Shown here: one piece after another, positions 1 through 6,699 of the stretch
Position numbering within the stretch: the first letter of the stretch is position 1
Layout of the letters: the number at the start of each line of letters is the position of its first letter
Source: JBBQKP01 sp038326995
GTDB taxonomy: Bacteria > Planctomycetota > Phycisphaerae > Tepidisphaerales > Tepidisphaeraceae
Reading direction: 5' to 3'
DNA: 8,706 bases
Assembly: GCA_038326995.1 (NCBI GenBank)
Contig: JBBQKP010000142.1
Location: 1-8,706 of the forward strand
Position numbers and translations under genes: made by a program
The notes under the pieces: model-generated
The model's database searches: none
Told to the model about the DNA's origin: nothing
The model's input: only the letters and a program-made list of their open reading frames with translations

Positions 1-447
1 CACCTCGCCGATCTGAAGAAACGGCGCATCCTCATTGGCTCGAAGCGGATTGCCCTGCGGATAGATCATATAAAGCTGCGGCGACTCCGCGCCGATCTGC
101 CCGCCCAGAAGCAGGTTGACGTTGAAGTTCATGTTGTCGCGCTCGAGATGATCGCGATCGGTCTTCGCCACTTCGCGCACGACCTCGCCGACGACTCGGG
201 CAGCGTCGTACATCGTCTCGACCGCGGCCAGGCCTTCGCCCTTGTCGAAGCGGCGTCGCAGGAGGGTAATGACGCTCTGCGCGCAACTAAGCGAGCCGCT
301 GGTGGCGATGAACATCGCACGCTTGCCCGGCTGCGTGAAGGAGTACATTTTTCGCGTCGTGTTGACCTGGTCGCTCCCCGCGTTCGTTCGCGAGTCCGCC
401 GCCATCACGATTCCGTCTTTGGTCAGAATGCCGAGGCAATAGGTCAT
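1..447 (-). CDS. Anbu-type proteasome-like peptidase, N-terminal part (3' end off the window)
   Basis: Reading the minus strand from the ATG at 447-445 gives 149 codons without a stop, ending at the window edge. The protein starts MTYCLGILTKDGIVMAADSR and belongs to the Ntn-hydrolase fold shared by HslV and proteasome beta subunits, closest in pattern to Anbu (bacterial proteasome homologue). After removal of Met1 the new N-terminal residue is Thr1. Numbered from it, Asp17 (in AADSRTNAG) and Lys32 (in TTRKM) sit where the catalytic triad of the family lies, and a SGSLS loop follows. Anbu proteins are known to be about 240-250 residues, so roughly 60% is present. No clear Shine-Dalgarno precedes the ATG; the start is chosen because it puts Thr at position 2. 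Substrate is unknown. In other bacteria Anbu genes often sit with alpha-E, ATP-grasp and transglutaminase genes; such partners, if any, lie beyond the left edge. It is divergent from the lipoprotein gene. Confidence 0.88.
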   Translation of the reverse strand, partial: MTYCLGILTKDGIVMAADSRTNAGSDQVNTTRKMYSFTQPGKRAMFIATSGSLSCAQSVITLLRRRFDKGEGLAAVETMYDAARVVGEVVREVAKTDRDHLERDNMNFNVNLLLGGQIGAESPQLYMIYPQGNPLRANEDAPFLQIGEV

Positions 448-589
448 GTGAAGCGTGAACCTAAGACGGCGGGCTGTTCCGTGCAACATCAGACCACCTG
501 GCTTCATCGCAATTCGTATCGCTTCACCGGACAGCACTGAGAACCCGTTCCGGGGAGTACACCGCGTGCCTGAATCGACGCCGAACCCG

Positions 590-1009
590 ATGGCTGATAC
601 AGTCGTCGGCGTGAAGCACCTTTTCATCGCCGCCTTGTTCGGAGTCACTCTATTTTCGGGCTGCGCCCGTCGCGAGATGACCATCAACACGATTCCGCAA
701 GGCGGGCTCGTCTTCCTGAACAACGAAGAGGTCGGCCGAGCGCCGCTCACCCGCGACTTCACGTGGTACGGCAAATACGACGTCGTCGTTCGTAAGGAAG
801 GTTTTGAAACCCTGACGACGACTCAGGACGTGACCGCACCGTGGTGGCAGTGGGTGCCGTTTGATTTCTTCGCGGAGCTCGCGCCTTGGAAACCCGTGGA
901 CCGACAGTCCATGACACTTCGCCTTTCTCCCAAGAGCGGCGGCGAGGCCGAATCCCGCCCGCTCGTCTTGCGGGCTGTCGCCATGCGCTCGCAGGTCAAC
1001 ACGAAGTAG
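590..1009 (+). CDS. PEGA-domain lipoprotein
   Basis: From the ATG at 590 this encodes 139 residues. The first part has a lipoprotein signal: a Lys before the hydrophobic run LFIAALFGVTL, then the lipobox FSGC, so the mature protein would start at Cys23 and be lipid-anchored in the envelope. Directly after it comes a PEGA domain (MTINTIPQGGLVFLNNEEVG, then LTRDFTWYGKYDVVVRKEGF), a small beta-rich domain of surface proteins. A Trp/Phe-rich tail follows (WWQWVPFDFFAELAPW), a combination that fits planctomycete PEGA lipoproteins. The function is unknown. The start is uncertain: GTG at 611 would give the neater signal peptide (M)KHLFIAALF, and GTG at 566 has a GGAG-type site 9 bases upstream. The open frame extends back to 455, but that stretch is Pro/Arg-rich and does not look like part of the protein. 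It is divergent from Anbu and convergent with the PEP-CTERM gene. Confidence 0.8.
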   Translation: MADTVVGVKHLFIAALFGVTLFSGCARREMTINTIPQGGLVFLNNEEVGRAPLTRDFTWYGKYDVVVRKEGFETLTTTQDVTAPWWQWVPFDFFAELAPWKPVDRQSMTLRLSPKSGGEAESRPLVLRAVAMRSQVNTK

Positions 1010-1251
1010 ATCGTCGCGTGCGAAAGCAGACGGCATTGAACGAGCCGCTCACGTTTGTAAGCGATTTTGCGAATTATGTAGAAGCGTTCAGGATCCGGAT
1101 TCGTTTCCCGCCGGTCCGCACGCGACATTTTCATTCCGCACACGAAGAGAAAATGCAGTGTCCTGCCGGACGGGCCGGAGGAAATCCACGTTCGCGGAAA
1201 GTGAGCAGATCCTACTGCCGAAACTCGGGCGTTCGTTCTGACTGGAAACTT
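1010..1251. other. Convergent intergenic gap without a gene
   Basis: These 242 bases lie between the stop codons of the PEGA lipoprotein gene (plus) and the PEP-CTERM gene (minus). I see no coding stretch and no strong stem followed by a T-run that would make a convincing terminator for either side. The one structured item is the 31-bp repeat at 1149-1179, which has an inverted copy near the right end of the window. Confidence 0.6.
1149..1179 (+). repeat. Dispersed 31-bp repeat, copy 1
   Basis: The segment beginning GAAAATGCAGTGTCCTGCCG matches the reverse complement of 8610-8640 at 28 of 31 positions (differences at positions 9, 24 and 29). The two copies lie in non-coding DNA about 7.5 kb apart and in opposite orientation. 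The sequences outside the 31 bases do not match, so this is a small mobile or structural repeat rather than part of a larger duplication. The function is unknown. Confidence 0.7.
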
Positions 1252-2085
1252 TTATACCCGGCGGCGTTTGAGGATCAGCATCCCGGCCGCGCCCAGAACC
1301 ATCATCGATGCGGGTTCGGGAATGTCGGCGGCGAAGACTTCGATCGTAAAGGGATTCTGGACCGCCTTCATCTGAATCGTTGCGGCCCCACCGTTGCTGG
1401 CGGTGGTCGTCATCGAATTGGTGAGCTGGAAGCGAACCCTGGTCACGCCGGCCGGTAGAATCACCTCGAGCGAGCCGTCCCACAGCCGAGTGATTGAACC
1501 ACTGTCGATTGCGGCAGAGAAGGGCTGCGGATCGACAGGGTCGGAAGTGGTTCCGGTGTAGTGGCGATAATTGCTGACGTCGTTGTTATTGAAGACCGAT
1601 CCATTGGCAGCGGGCACAAAGCCCGGCTGGGCGGGGAGGGATTCGACGGTCGTGATCTCAAGCCCGCCGACGATGTTCGCCGAGGCCGTGCCTATCAGCT
1701 GGAAGTCGCCGAACTGCATGACTCTGAAGCTGGTGAACTGCTTTCTCGGCCCGGAATCGGGCTGTGTGATGGCCAGGTCCACCGTGAGGAAGTCGCTGAT
1801 GGTCGTCATCCCGCCGTTGGTCTGGATGGAGCTGAACAGCCCGGGCGTGAAGAACATTCCAGTGTCGGTGATCAGCGGCGAGCCGTAAAAGCCGTTGGCG
1901 CTCGAGCCGTTCGCCCATGAGAAGGTCGAGGTCGCACCGGCGGGCGCGTCCCACGCGACGGCCGCTTGTGCGGAGGTGGCGAGCGAGCCGACCACAAAGG
2001 ATGACACCAGGATCGCCGACGAAACGGCAGAAAGACTAAAAGCAGAAAAACGGGCTGAAGCAAGGGCTTGGCTGATTGATCGCAT
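1252..2085 (-). CDS. PEP-CTERM sorting-domain secreted protein
   Basis: This encodes 277 residues. Residues 1-41 form a long signal peptide: MRSISQ, a hydrophobic Ser/Ala/Val-rich core, and a likely signal peptidase site SAQA|AVAW. The body (about 43-250) is rich in Ser, Thr, Gly and Asn with alternating beta-strand-like segments and no catalytic motif that I recognise. The C-terminus is a classic PEP-CTERM tail: DIPEPAS at 254-260, a short membrane helix (about 260-272) and the basic end KRRRV. Such tails are known to be recognised by exosortase, so the product is exported and processed at the envelope. The ATG at 2085 is chosen over the upstream in-frame ATG at 2154 because it starts the signal peptide directly and has a GAGG site 5 bases upstream. 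No exosortase gene is in the window. The role is probably extracellular or surface, otherwise unknown. Confidence 0.88.
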   Translation of the reverse strand: MRSISQALASARFSAFSLSAVSSAILVSSFVVGSLATSAQAAVAWDAPAGATSTFSWANGSSANGFYGSPLITDTGMFFTPGLFSSIQTNGGMTTISDFLTVDLAITQPDSGPRKQFTSFRVMQFGDFQLIGTASANIVGGLEITTVESLPAQPGFVPAANGSVFNNNDVSNYRHYTGTTSDPVDPQPFSAAIDSGSITRLWDGSLEVILPAGVTRVRFQLTNSMTTTASNGGAATIQMKAVQNPFTIEVFAADIPEPASMMVLGAAGMLILKRRRV

Positions 2086-2090
2086 TTGGG

Positions 2091-2094
2091 CCTC
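2091..2094 (-). promoter_or_regulatory. Shine-Dalgarno site deciding the PEP-CTERM start
   Basis: On the minus strand GAGG lies 5 bases before the ATG at 2085-2083 (GAGGCCCAAATG). It supports this start rather than the longer reading from 2154. Confidence 0.55.
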
Positions 2095-2177
2095 GTGGAA
2101 AGTCGATTTGACGAAAGAAAGTTGGGTCGGTCGCGAGAAGTCTCGGCCCGCCACGCCGGCGTCCCGATGAAGCGAAC

Positions 2178-2183
2178 ATTATC
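2178..2183 (-). promoter_or_regulatory. Possible -10 element upstream of the PEP-CTERM gene
   Basis: Read on the minus strand this is GATAAT, 5 of 6 bases of the sigma-70 -10 consensus, about 93 bases before the start codon. There is no good -35 at the right distance (the best choice, TTCTTG with a 17-base spacer, matches poorly), so this is only a candidate. Confidence 0.25.
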
Positions 2184-2210
2184 GCCCCAAATCGGAATCA
2201 CAAGAATAAA

Positions 2211-2231
2211 ATCCGACTTAACTTATCGGAT
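2211..2231. repeat. Inverted repeat ATCCGA-N9-TCGGAT
   Basis: Two perfect 6-base arms at 2211-2216 and 2226-2231 with a 9-base AT-rich spacer, upstream of the candidate -10 of the PEP-CTERM gene. The size and place would suit an operator. Related TTCCGAA-type strings lie nearby at 2233-2239 and 2323-2332. With 6-base arms it could be chance. Confidence 0.3.
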
Positions 2232-2642
2232 ATTCCGAAATCGGGTGCAAGTGGGCGGTTTATGAGGCCTGTGAGCAAGGCATGTACTTATTCTCACGAA
2301 ACGCAAACAATTCGATGGCGAATTCCGAATTTCCGACAACGGCCGTATGTGAGCGAACAACACAGTGGAGATTTTAGTACAAAACTCAGGATTTGATCTC
2401 GACGCCAACCAAAACAGCGGTCGATTTGCCTCATATCGCCCCTTTAACCAAACTCTCCGCCTCTGGCCAAGTATTCGCCGTCTTCGCGTAAGAGTGCATT
2501 CACTGACGCTCAAACCGCACGACGCAAGTTGCAGTCGGGCGAGTTTCGAAATGTCGTTCCACCCACCCACTCGCCGCTCTTCCTTCCGCGACTGCGGCGC
2601 TGCGATCTCCGGACGGCATTTGATCCACCATCTCGACATCCT

Positions 2643-2671
2643 TTGCCCCAATAACTGAGTGTCATTATCAT
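2643..2671 (+). promoter_or_regulatory. Candidate sigma-70-like promoter of the restriction-modification gene
   Basis: TTGCCC at 2643-2648 (4 of 6 to TTGACA) and TATCAT at 2666-2671 (5 of 6 to TATAAT) are separated by exactly 17 bases. Transcription would begin near 2678, giving a leader of about 50 bases. A GGGG run at 2716-2719 is a weak ribosome site 7 bases before the ATG at 2727. Confidence 0.35.
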
Positions 2672-2726
2672 CTGCGTTCACGGGTGATGGGATCGCCTTC
2701 CACCAAACACATAATGGGGCTGCACA

Positions 2727-5700
2727 ATGAGTGACAACCTGGACGAACTGAGAACACTTGTCGAAAATTTTTCCACAAATATTGCGCGATTTAAAAAGCC
2801 TGAGACCAAAGAAGCGACACTTCGGTATCACTTCCTCAATCCGTTTTTCAAATTGCTCGGATGGGACGTGACCAACCGTAACGGGCTTGATGTCGACGTT
2901 CAGGAAGTGATCATCGAGCCCTCTATCGAAGTCGCCGAGCGTGACGCCTTGCGTTCCCGCGCCCCGGACTACCTCTTCTGTATTGCCGGACAGAAGTGGT
3001 TTACCTGCGAAGCCAAAAAGCCTTCGGTTAATTTGGATACCGATCGCGACGCCATCTTTCAGACCAAGCGCGACGCCTACGCCATTGGTCTGCCTTTTGC
3101 CATTCTCACCGATTTCGAACATTTCCGGTTGTTCGACACCGGGTACAAACCAGACATTCATGCGCCCCGACACGGTCTGGTGGCCGATTTCTCGCTGCAA
3201 TACAGTGACTACATTGCGCAATGGGACGTGCTGCTGGCGACATTCGGGCGCGACGCCGTCGCAGGCGGGTCGCTCGATCGTCTGCGTGCCAAGGTGCGTA
3301 AAACGCGCGCCAGTCAGCGCATACGGGGCATTGATCGTCAACTCTTTGAACTGCGCGGTGACGTTCCCGCTGGCAAGGCCTTCCTCGCCCAACTCAATCT
3401 GCAACGAACCCACATCGCGGCCGATCTGTATCGACATAACAAAACGCTTTTTCCCGACGTGCAAACCGCACGTGGCTGCGCCAGACTTACCGAGTTCACC
3501 CAGCGCCTGATCGACCGCGTCGTCTTCATGCGGATTTGCGAAGACCGCAAAGTCGTCAACTACGGTTCGCTCCGCGATTTGGTCGATCAAGCCAACGACA
3601 ATGACCATTCCCTTCGCGATTTGCTCGTGCGTGAGTTCCGTTCGTACGACCGAGATTTCAACGGCTATCTGTTCAAGCCGCACGAAGTTGAAAAGTGCGA
3701 TTTCACTCCTAGCGTGCTCCGCGACCTGATCGCCGAGTTCTACCCGCCCCAGAGTAGCGCCAATTTCGTCGTGCTCGGCGATGACTTGCTCGCCACTATC
3801 TACGAACAATTCCTCGGCTCTACGATCGTCGTCAAAGGCAGCAAGATCGAGATCGAACCCAAGCCCGAAGTCCGCCACGCCAAGGGCGTTTATTACACAC
3901 CCAAGTTTGTCGTTGATTCGATCCTCCGCCGCGTCGTCGCGCCCCGGCTGAATGGCAAAAAGCCACTCGATTTGCTCGATCACGAACTTACGATTCTCGA
4001 TCCGGCGTGCGGGTCGGGTTCGTTCCTCATCGCCGCGTTCGATTTGCTTGTAAGCCATTGCGAACGCGCCATCCGCGACGATCCGAAACTCGCCACCGAG
4101 AAGCTCCCCGGCTCCAGGAAAAAGCAACCGATTGCCTACCAACAATCCCGCATCCTCGACACCGACGAATTCGGCGTTGCCAAGAAGATCGATAAGGTCT
4201 GGAAGCTCACGCCCGATTTCAAGGGCCGACTGCTCACGTCCTGCGTCTTCGGCATAGACATCGATGCACAAGCCGTCGAGGTCAGCATCATGTCGCTCTA
4301 TATCAAGATGCTCGCCGACCTCCCCCAAGACTGGCGCACGATCAACGAACAACGCCTGCTTCCCCCGCTCGATAACAACATCCGGTGCGGAAACAGCCTG
4401 GTCGATCAAGACCGGCTCGATCAGTATGCCAACCACCTCCACGGCGGGTTGTTCACCGGCGATGAAAACGTCAGGTTTAAGCTCAACGCCTTCGACTGGC
4501 ACAGCTCGACCCGCGGATTCGGACGCATCCTTGGTGAACCCATGGAGACCGGAAAAGGTTTTGACTGCATCATCGGCAATCCTCCTTACATCCGTGTGCA
4601 GGAGTTGACCAAGTGGAATCCCGAAGCCTGCCAATTTTACAAATGGCAATACGCCAGCGCTGCTAAGGGCAACTACGACATTTACGTCGTGTTCACCGAA
4701 CGCTGTTTGACCGGCGGCAAACAGGCACGCGGCTTGCTTAAACCCGACGGATTGATGGGCTTCATCATGCCCCACAAATGGTGGCAAGCCGCTTACGGTG
4801 CCGGACTCCGCAAGATCATCGCCGAAGGCAAATTGCTTCGCAGCGTCATCGACTTCGGCGACCAACAAGTCTTTCACGGTGCTACAACCTACACGGCGAT
4901 TCAAGTGTTCGGAGGAAAGGCGACGGACACGCTGGTTGATGTATCGCGTATCGAAGTGCTTAAAGATGGCGCATCGATGTTGTCGATGCTTGATGACAAT
5001 AGGAATTTTGCGAACAGCATTCGTTTTAGTTGGCCGGTTCCTGACTCCCAAGGGTGGAACATTAACCCGCCCAATGAGCAATTTTGCTTCGCGGGCACTG
5101 TGCCGCTCTCGCAGATTGCAAGGCTCGCGCAAGGACTCAAGACAAGCGGTGACAAAATCTATATCGGCAGTATTGTGGCAATCGACGCACGCACTGTTTA
5201 TTTCGAGTCGCGTGCAACGGGTAAGCGGCACATAGTTGAACGTAACGTGCTTCGGACTTTGGTGAAGTCGGAACACATGCGCGCCTATCTGCCTGAGCCT
5301 AGCATATTGGCACTGCTTTTCCCCTATTCGATCAACGGCGAAACGTTTGAGTTCATGGACGAGGCTACGCTTCAATCCAAAGCACCTCATGCATGGAAAT
5401 ATCTGACCGAGGTTTGTGAGCAACTCCAAGATCGCGAGTCTGGGCGGATGCGAACTCGCAAGGACTGGTACGGCTATATCTACCCCAAGAATTTTGTTGC
5501 CCTGTCCCGACCGAAATTGATGATTCCAGACATGTGCGAATACCTGCATGTGGCATTGGACGAACCGGGTAACTTGATTTTCTCCGGCGGTGCTGCAGGT
5601 GGAAATGCGATCATTCCGCATGAGGCAAAACAACTTCATTTCCTCAATGGATTGCTCAATAGTGAACTGATGCATCGAGTTAAGCTCACGACCGGCACCC

Positions 5701-5966
5701 GCTTTCGAGGTGGCTGGTTGAATTGCGAAGTACGCTTTATCCGCGACCTTCCCATCAAACTCCCCGTCACCGTTGCGGAGAAGAAGCTGGCGGAGCGGAT
5801 TGAGGCGAGCGTGAGGCAGATCATGACCGCCAAGCGTGCGTTGCAGGCATCGGCGGGGCTGGGCGATCGCGACCGTGAAGAATACGAACGGACCGTCGAG
5901 TCCGCCCAGAAACGCATCAACGCCGATGTGCTGACACTGTATGACGTGCACGAACTGCCCGCGTGA
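2727..5966 (+). CDS. Single-chain type IIG-like restriction-modification enzyme (Eco57I-like N6-adenine methylase)
   Basis: This 1079-residue protein carries all parts of a combined nuclease and methyltransferase. Residues about 1-180 are a PD-(D/E)xK nuclease domain of the type I HsdR-N kind: P80-D81-Y82 pairs with C94-E95-A96-K97, the likely metal and catalytic residues. A mostly helical connector (about 190-380) leads to GVYYTP (387-392). Next come the methyltransferase motifs: DPACGSGSF (425-433) binding S-adenosylmethionine, FGIDID (508-513), and the catalytic GNPPY (617-621) for adenine-N6 methylation. A family-typical segment DFGDQQVFHGATTYTAI lies at 709-725. Residues about 780-1010 should be the target-recognition domain, ending in RFIRDLPIKLP, followed by a charged helix. 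No separate specificity subunit is present or needed, so it probably methylates and cuts by itself. Bases about 4910-5700 look more AT-rich than the rest, suggesting an exchanged recognition domain. The recognition site cannot be read from sequence. Confidence 0.9.
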   Translation: MSDNLDELRTLVENFSTNIARFKKPETKEATLRYHFLNPFFKLLGWDVTNRNGLDVDVQEVIIEPSIEVAERDALRSRAPDYLFCIAGQKWFTCEAKKPSVNLDTDRDAIFQTKRDAYAIGLPFAILTDFEHFRLFDTGYKPDIHAPRHGLVADFSLQYSDYIAQWDVLLATFGRDAVAGGSLDRLRAKVRKTRASQRIRGIDRQLFELRGDVPAGKAFLAQLNLQRTHIAADLYRHNKTLFPDVQTARGCARLTEFTQRLIDRVVFMRICEDRKVVNYGSLRDLVDQANDNDHSLRDLLVREFRSYDRDFNGYLFKPHEVEKCDFTPSVLRDLIAEFYPPQSSANFVVLGDDLLATIYEQFLGSTIVVKGSKIEIEPKPEVRHAKGVYYTPKFVVDSILRRVVAPRLNGKKPLDLLDHELTILDPACGSGSFLIAAFDLLVSHCERAIRDDPKLATEKLPGSRKKQPIAYQQSRILDTDEFGVAKKIDKVWKLTPDFKGRLLTSCVFGIDIDAQAVEVSIMSLYIKMLADLPQDWRTINEQRLLPPLDNNIRCGNSLVDQDRLDQYANHLHGGLFTGDENVRFKLNAFDWHSSTRGFGRILGEPMETGKGFDCIIGNPPYIRVQELTKWNPEACQFYKWQYASAAKGNYDIYVVFTERCLTGGKQARGLLKPDGLMGFIMPHKWWQAAYGAGLRKIIAEGKLLRSVIDFGDQQVFHGATTYTAIQVFGGKATDTLVDVSRIEVLKDGASMLSMLDDNRNFANSIRFSWPVPDSQGWNINPPNEQFCFAGTVPLSQIARLAQGLKTSGDKIYIGSIVAIDARTVYFESRATGKRHIVERNVLRTLVKSEHMRAYLPEPSILALLFPYSINGETFEFMDEATLQSKAPHAWKYLTEVCEQLQDRESGRMRTRKDWYGYIYPKNFVALSRPKLMIPDMCEYLHVALDEPGNLIFSGGAAGGNAIIPHEAKQLHFLNGLLNSELMHRVKLTTGTRFRGGWLNCEVRFIRDLPIKLPVTVAEKKLAERIEASVRQIMTAKRALQASAGLGDRDREEYERTVESAQKRINADVLTLYDVHELPA

Positions 5967-5974
5967 TCGTTCGC

Positions 5975-5992
5975 GCTCAACGCGAATTGAGC
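5975..5992 (+). other. Small hairpin after the restriction-modification stop codon
   Basis: GCTCAA and TTGAGC form a perfect 6-bp stem around the loop CGCGAA, 9 bases past the TGA. Only two T residues follow, so it is not a convincing intrinsic terminator. It may slow or partly end transcription before the next gene. Confidence 0.3.
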
Positions 5993-6062
5993 TTCCCACT
6001 GTAGCGCCTGTCCACCACGCGCGAAACTGACCATCCAATCCAAACACTTTTCGAGGTTCATC

Positions 6063-6494
6063 ATGACCAACACCGCACAACTGTCCGGACAAATTTTTAT
6101 CAACGAAGGAGAACTTGAACTGCTGTACGCCTTGCGCGAGCTCTGCCCGGGGTATAACGAGCCGGGTTCGATCATGCCCGGTGCGGTGATCGACAAGATC
6201 GACATCGACATGGAGGAAATGAAAAAACGCAGCTCGCTGCTTCAGGGCTTTGGTCTTGTTTATATCAGGTGGAACGACTTGAGCACTTTCGGCGACATGA
6301 AATTTGGCATGAGCCATCTGGCTTTGAGCACTGCGGGTGAGAGCTATTTGCGGGCGATCGACGCGCAGCCGAAAGTCGCGAAGAGGGTGACACTTAACTT
6401 TTTTAACGGTGCTCGCGAGGCTGTGCTTGGGGCGGCGCGCGTCGCGCTGGGTGAGATGGTGAAACAAGGCGTGCTTCATCTGACTCGCCAGTGA
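6063..6494 (+). CDS. Hypothetical protein with winged-helix-like pattern
   Basis: 143 residues from an ATG with GAGG 6 bases upstream (GAGGTTCATCATG). I do not recognise the family. Residues about 16-100 have the rhythm of a winged helix-turn-helix domain: a first helix (ELELLYALREL), a short link with PGSIMPGAVIDKI, a helix (MEEMKKRSSLL), then GFGLVYIRW and a closing strand and helix, LALSTAGESYLRAI, which resembles the end of the wing in MarR-like and other wHTH proteins. The tail (about 103-138) is a basic, amphipathic helix-like stretch (NFFNGAREAVLGAARVALGE). No signal peptide is seen. It lies 96 bases behind the restriction-modification gene on the same strand and may share its transcript. 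A regulatory or accessory role for that enzyme is an inference from position only. It could equally be an unrelated cargo gene. Confidence 0.7.
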   Translation: MTNTAQLSGQIFINEGELELLYALRELCPGYNEPGSIMPGAVIDKIDIDMEEMKKRSSLLQGFGLVYIRWNDLSTFGDMKFGMSHLALSTAGESYLRAIDAQPKVAKRVTLNFFNGAREAVLGAARVALGEMVKQGVLHLTRQ

Positions 6495-6699
6495 TCGGTT
6501 TCGCCCGACCCGGCTTGTCAGAACGTCAGCACCGCGAATGCTTGTGGTCCATTTGTTTTTGCTGACCCTACTCCCCGTTGTTCCAGATCCTGACGCACTT
6601 GAACGCCCGATGAAAATAGGTGATTGCATTCCACTTGACCCCTGTAAATGTCATGTTGTCTCGTCTGTTCCGTTTTAGATAAACGCAGCTTTTCCTCAC
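6495..6699. other. Convergent intergenic gap
   Basis: 205 bases between the small protein gene (plus) and the glycosyltransferase gene (minus). GTCAGCA at 6525-6531 and TGCTGAC at 6560-6566 form a 7-bp inverted repeat with a 28-base, T-rich spacer. It is too loose to call a terminator. No gene is supported. Confidence 0.45.

Larger units (their letters stand above)
2086..2726. other. Divergent non-coding region between the PEP-CTERM and restriction-modification genes
   Basis: These 641 bases separate two outward-facing genes. The left part (about 2165-2400) is AT-richer and holds the candidate promoter and an inverted repeat upstream of the PEP-CTERM gene. The middle (about 2400-2640) has open frames on both strands, including a 97-codon one on the plus strand from 2365. 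None has a ribosome site, a domain or protein-like composition, so I call no gene there. The last 85 bases hold a candidate promoter for the restriction-modification gene. Confidence 0.6.

Noticed and set aside
455..589. Longer N-terminus for the PEGA lipoprotein
   Set aside because: It would put about 45 Arg/Pro-rich residues before a typical lipoprotein signal peptide, which would no longer be N-terminal.
2420..2640. Possible relic of an IS66-type accessory transposon protein on the minus strand
   Set aside because: A short string (ASCGLSVSEC, then RRRRIL) recalls the helix-turn-helix part of such proteins, but the match is short, needs frame shifts to extend, and has no terminal repeats.
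2365..2658. 97-codon plus-strand open frame
   Set aside because: No ribosome site, no recognisable domain, Arg/Ser/His-rich random-looking composition, and overlapping open frames on the other strand.
2223..6629. 1468-codon open frame on the minus strand as a protein gene
   Set aside because: It lies opposite a gene with complete nuclease and methylase motifs, is codon-aligned with it, and its translation shows no domain or sensible start. It is a shadow.
6568..6654. 28-residue minus-strand open frame in the gap before the glycosyltransferase end
   Set aside because: No ribosome site and no homology that I recognise; it is short enough to occur by chance.
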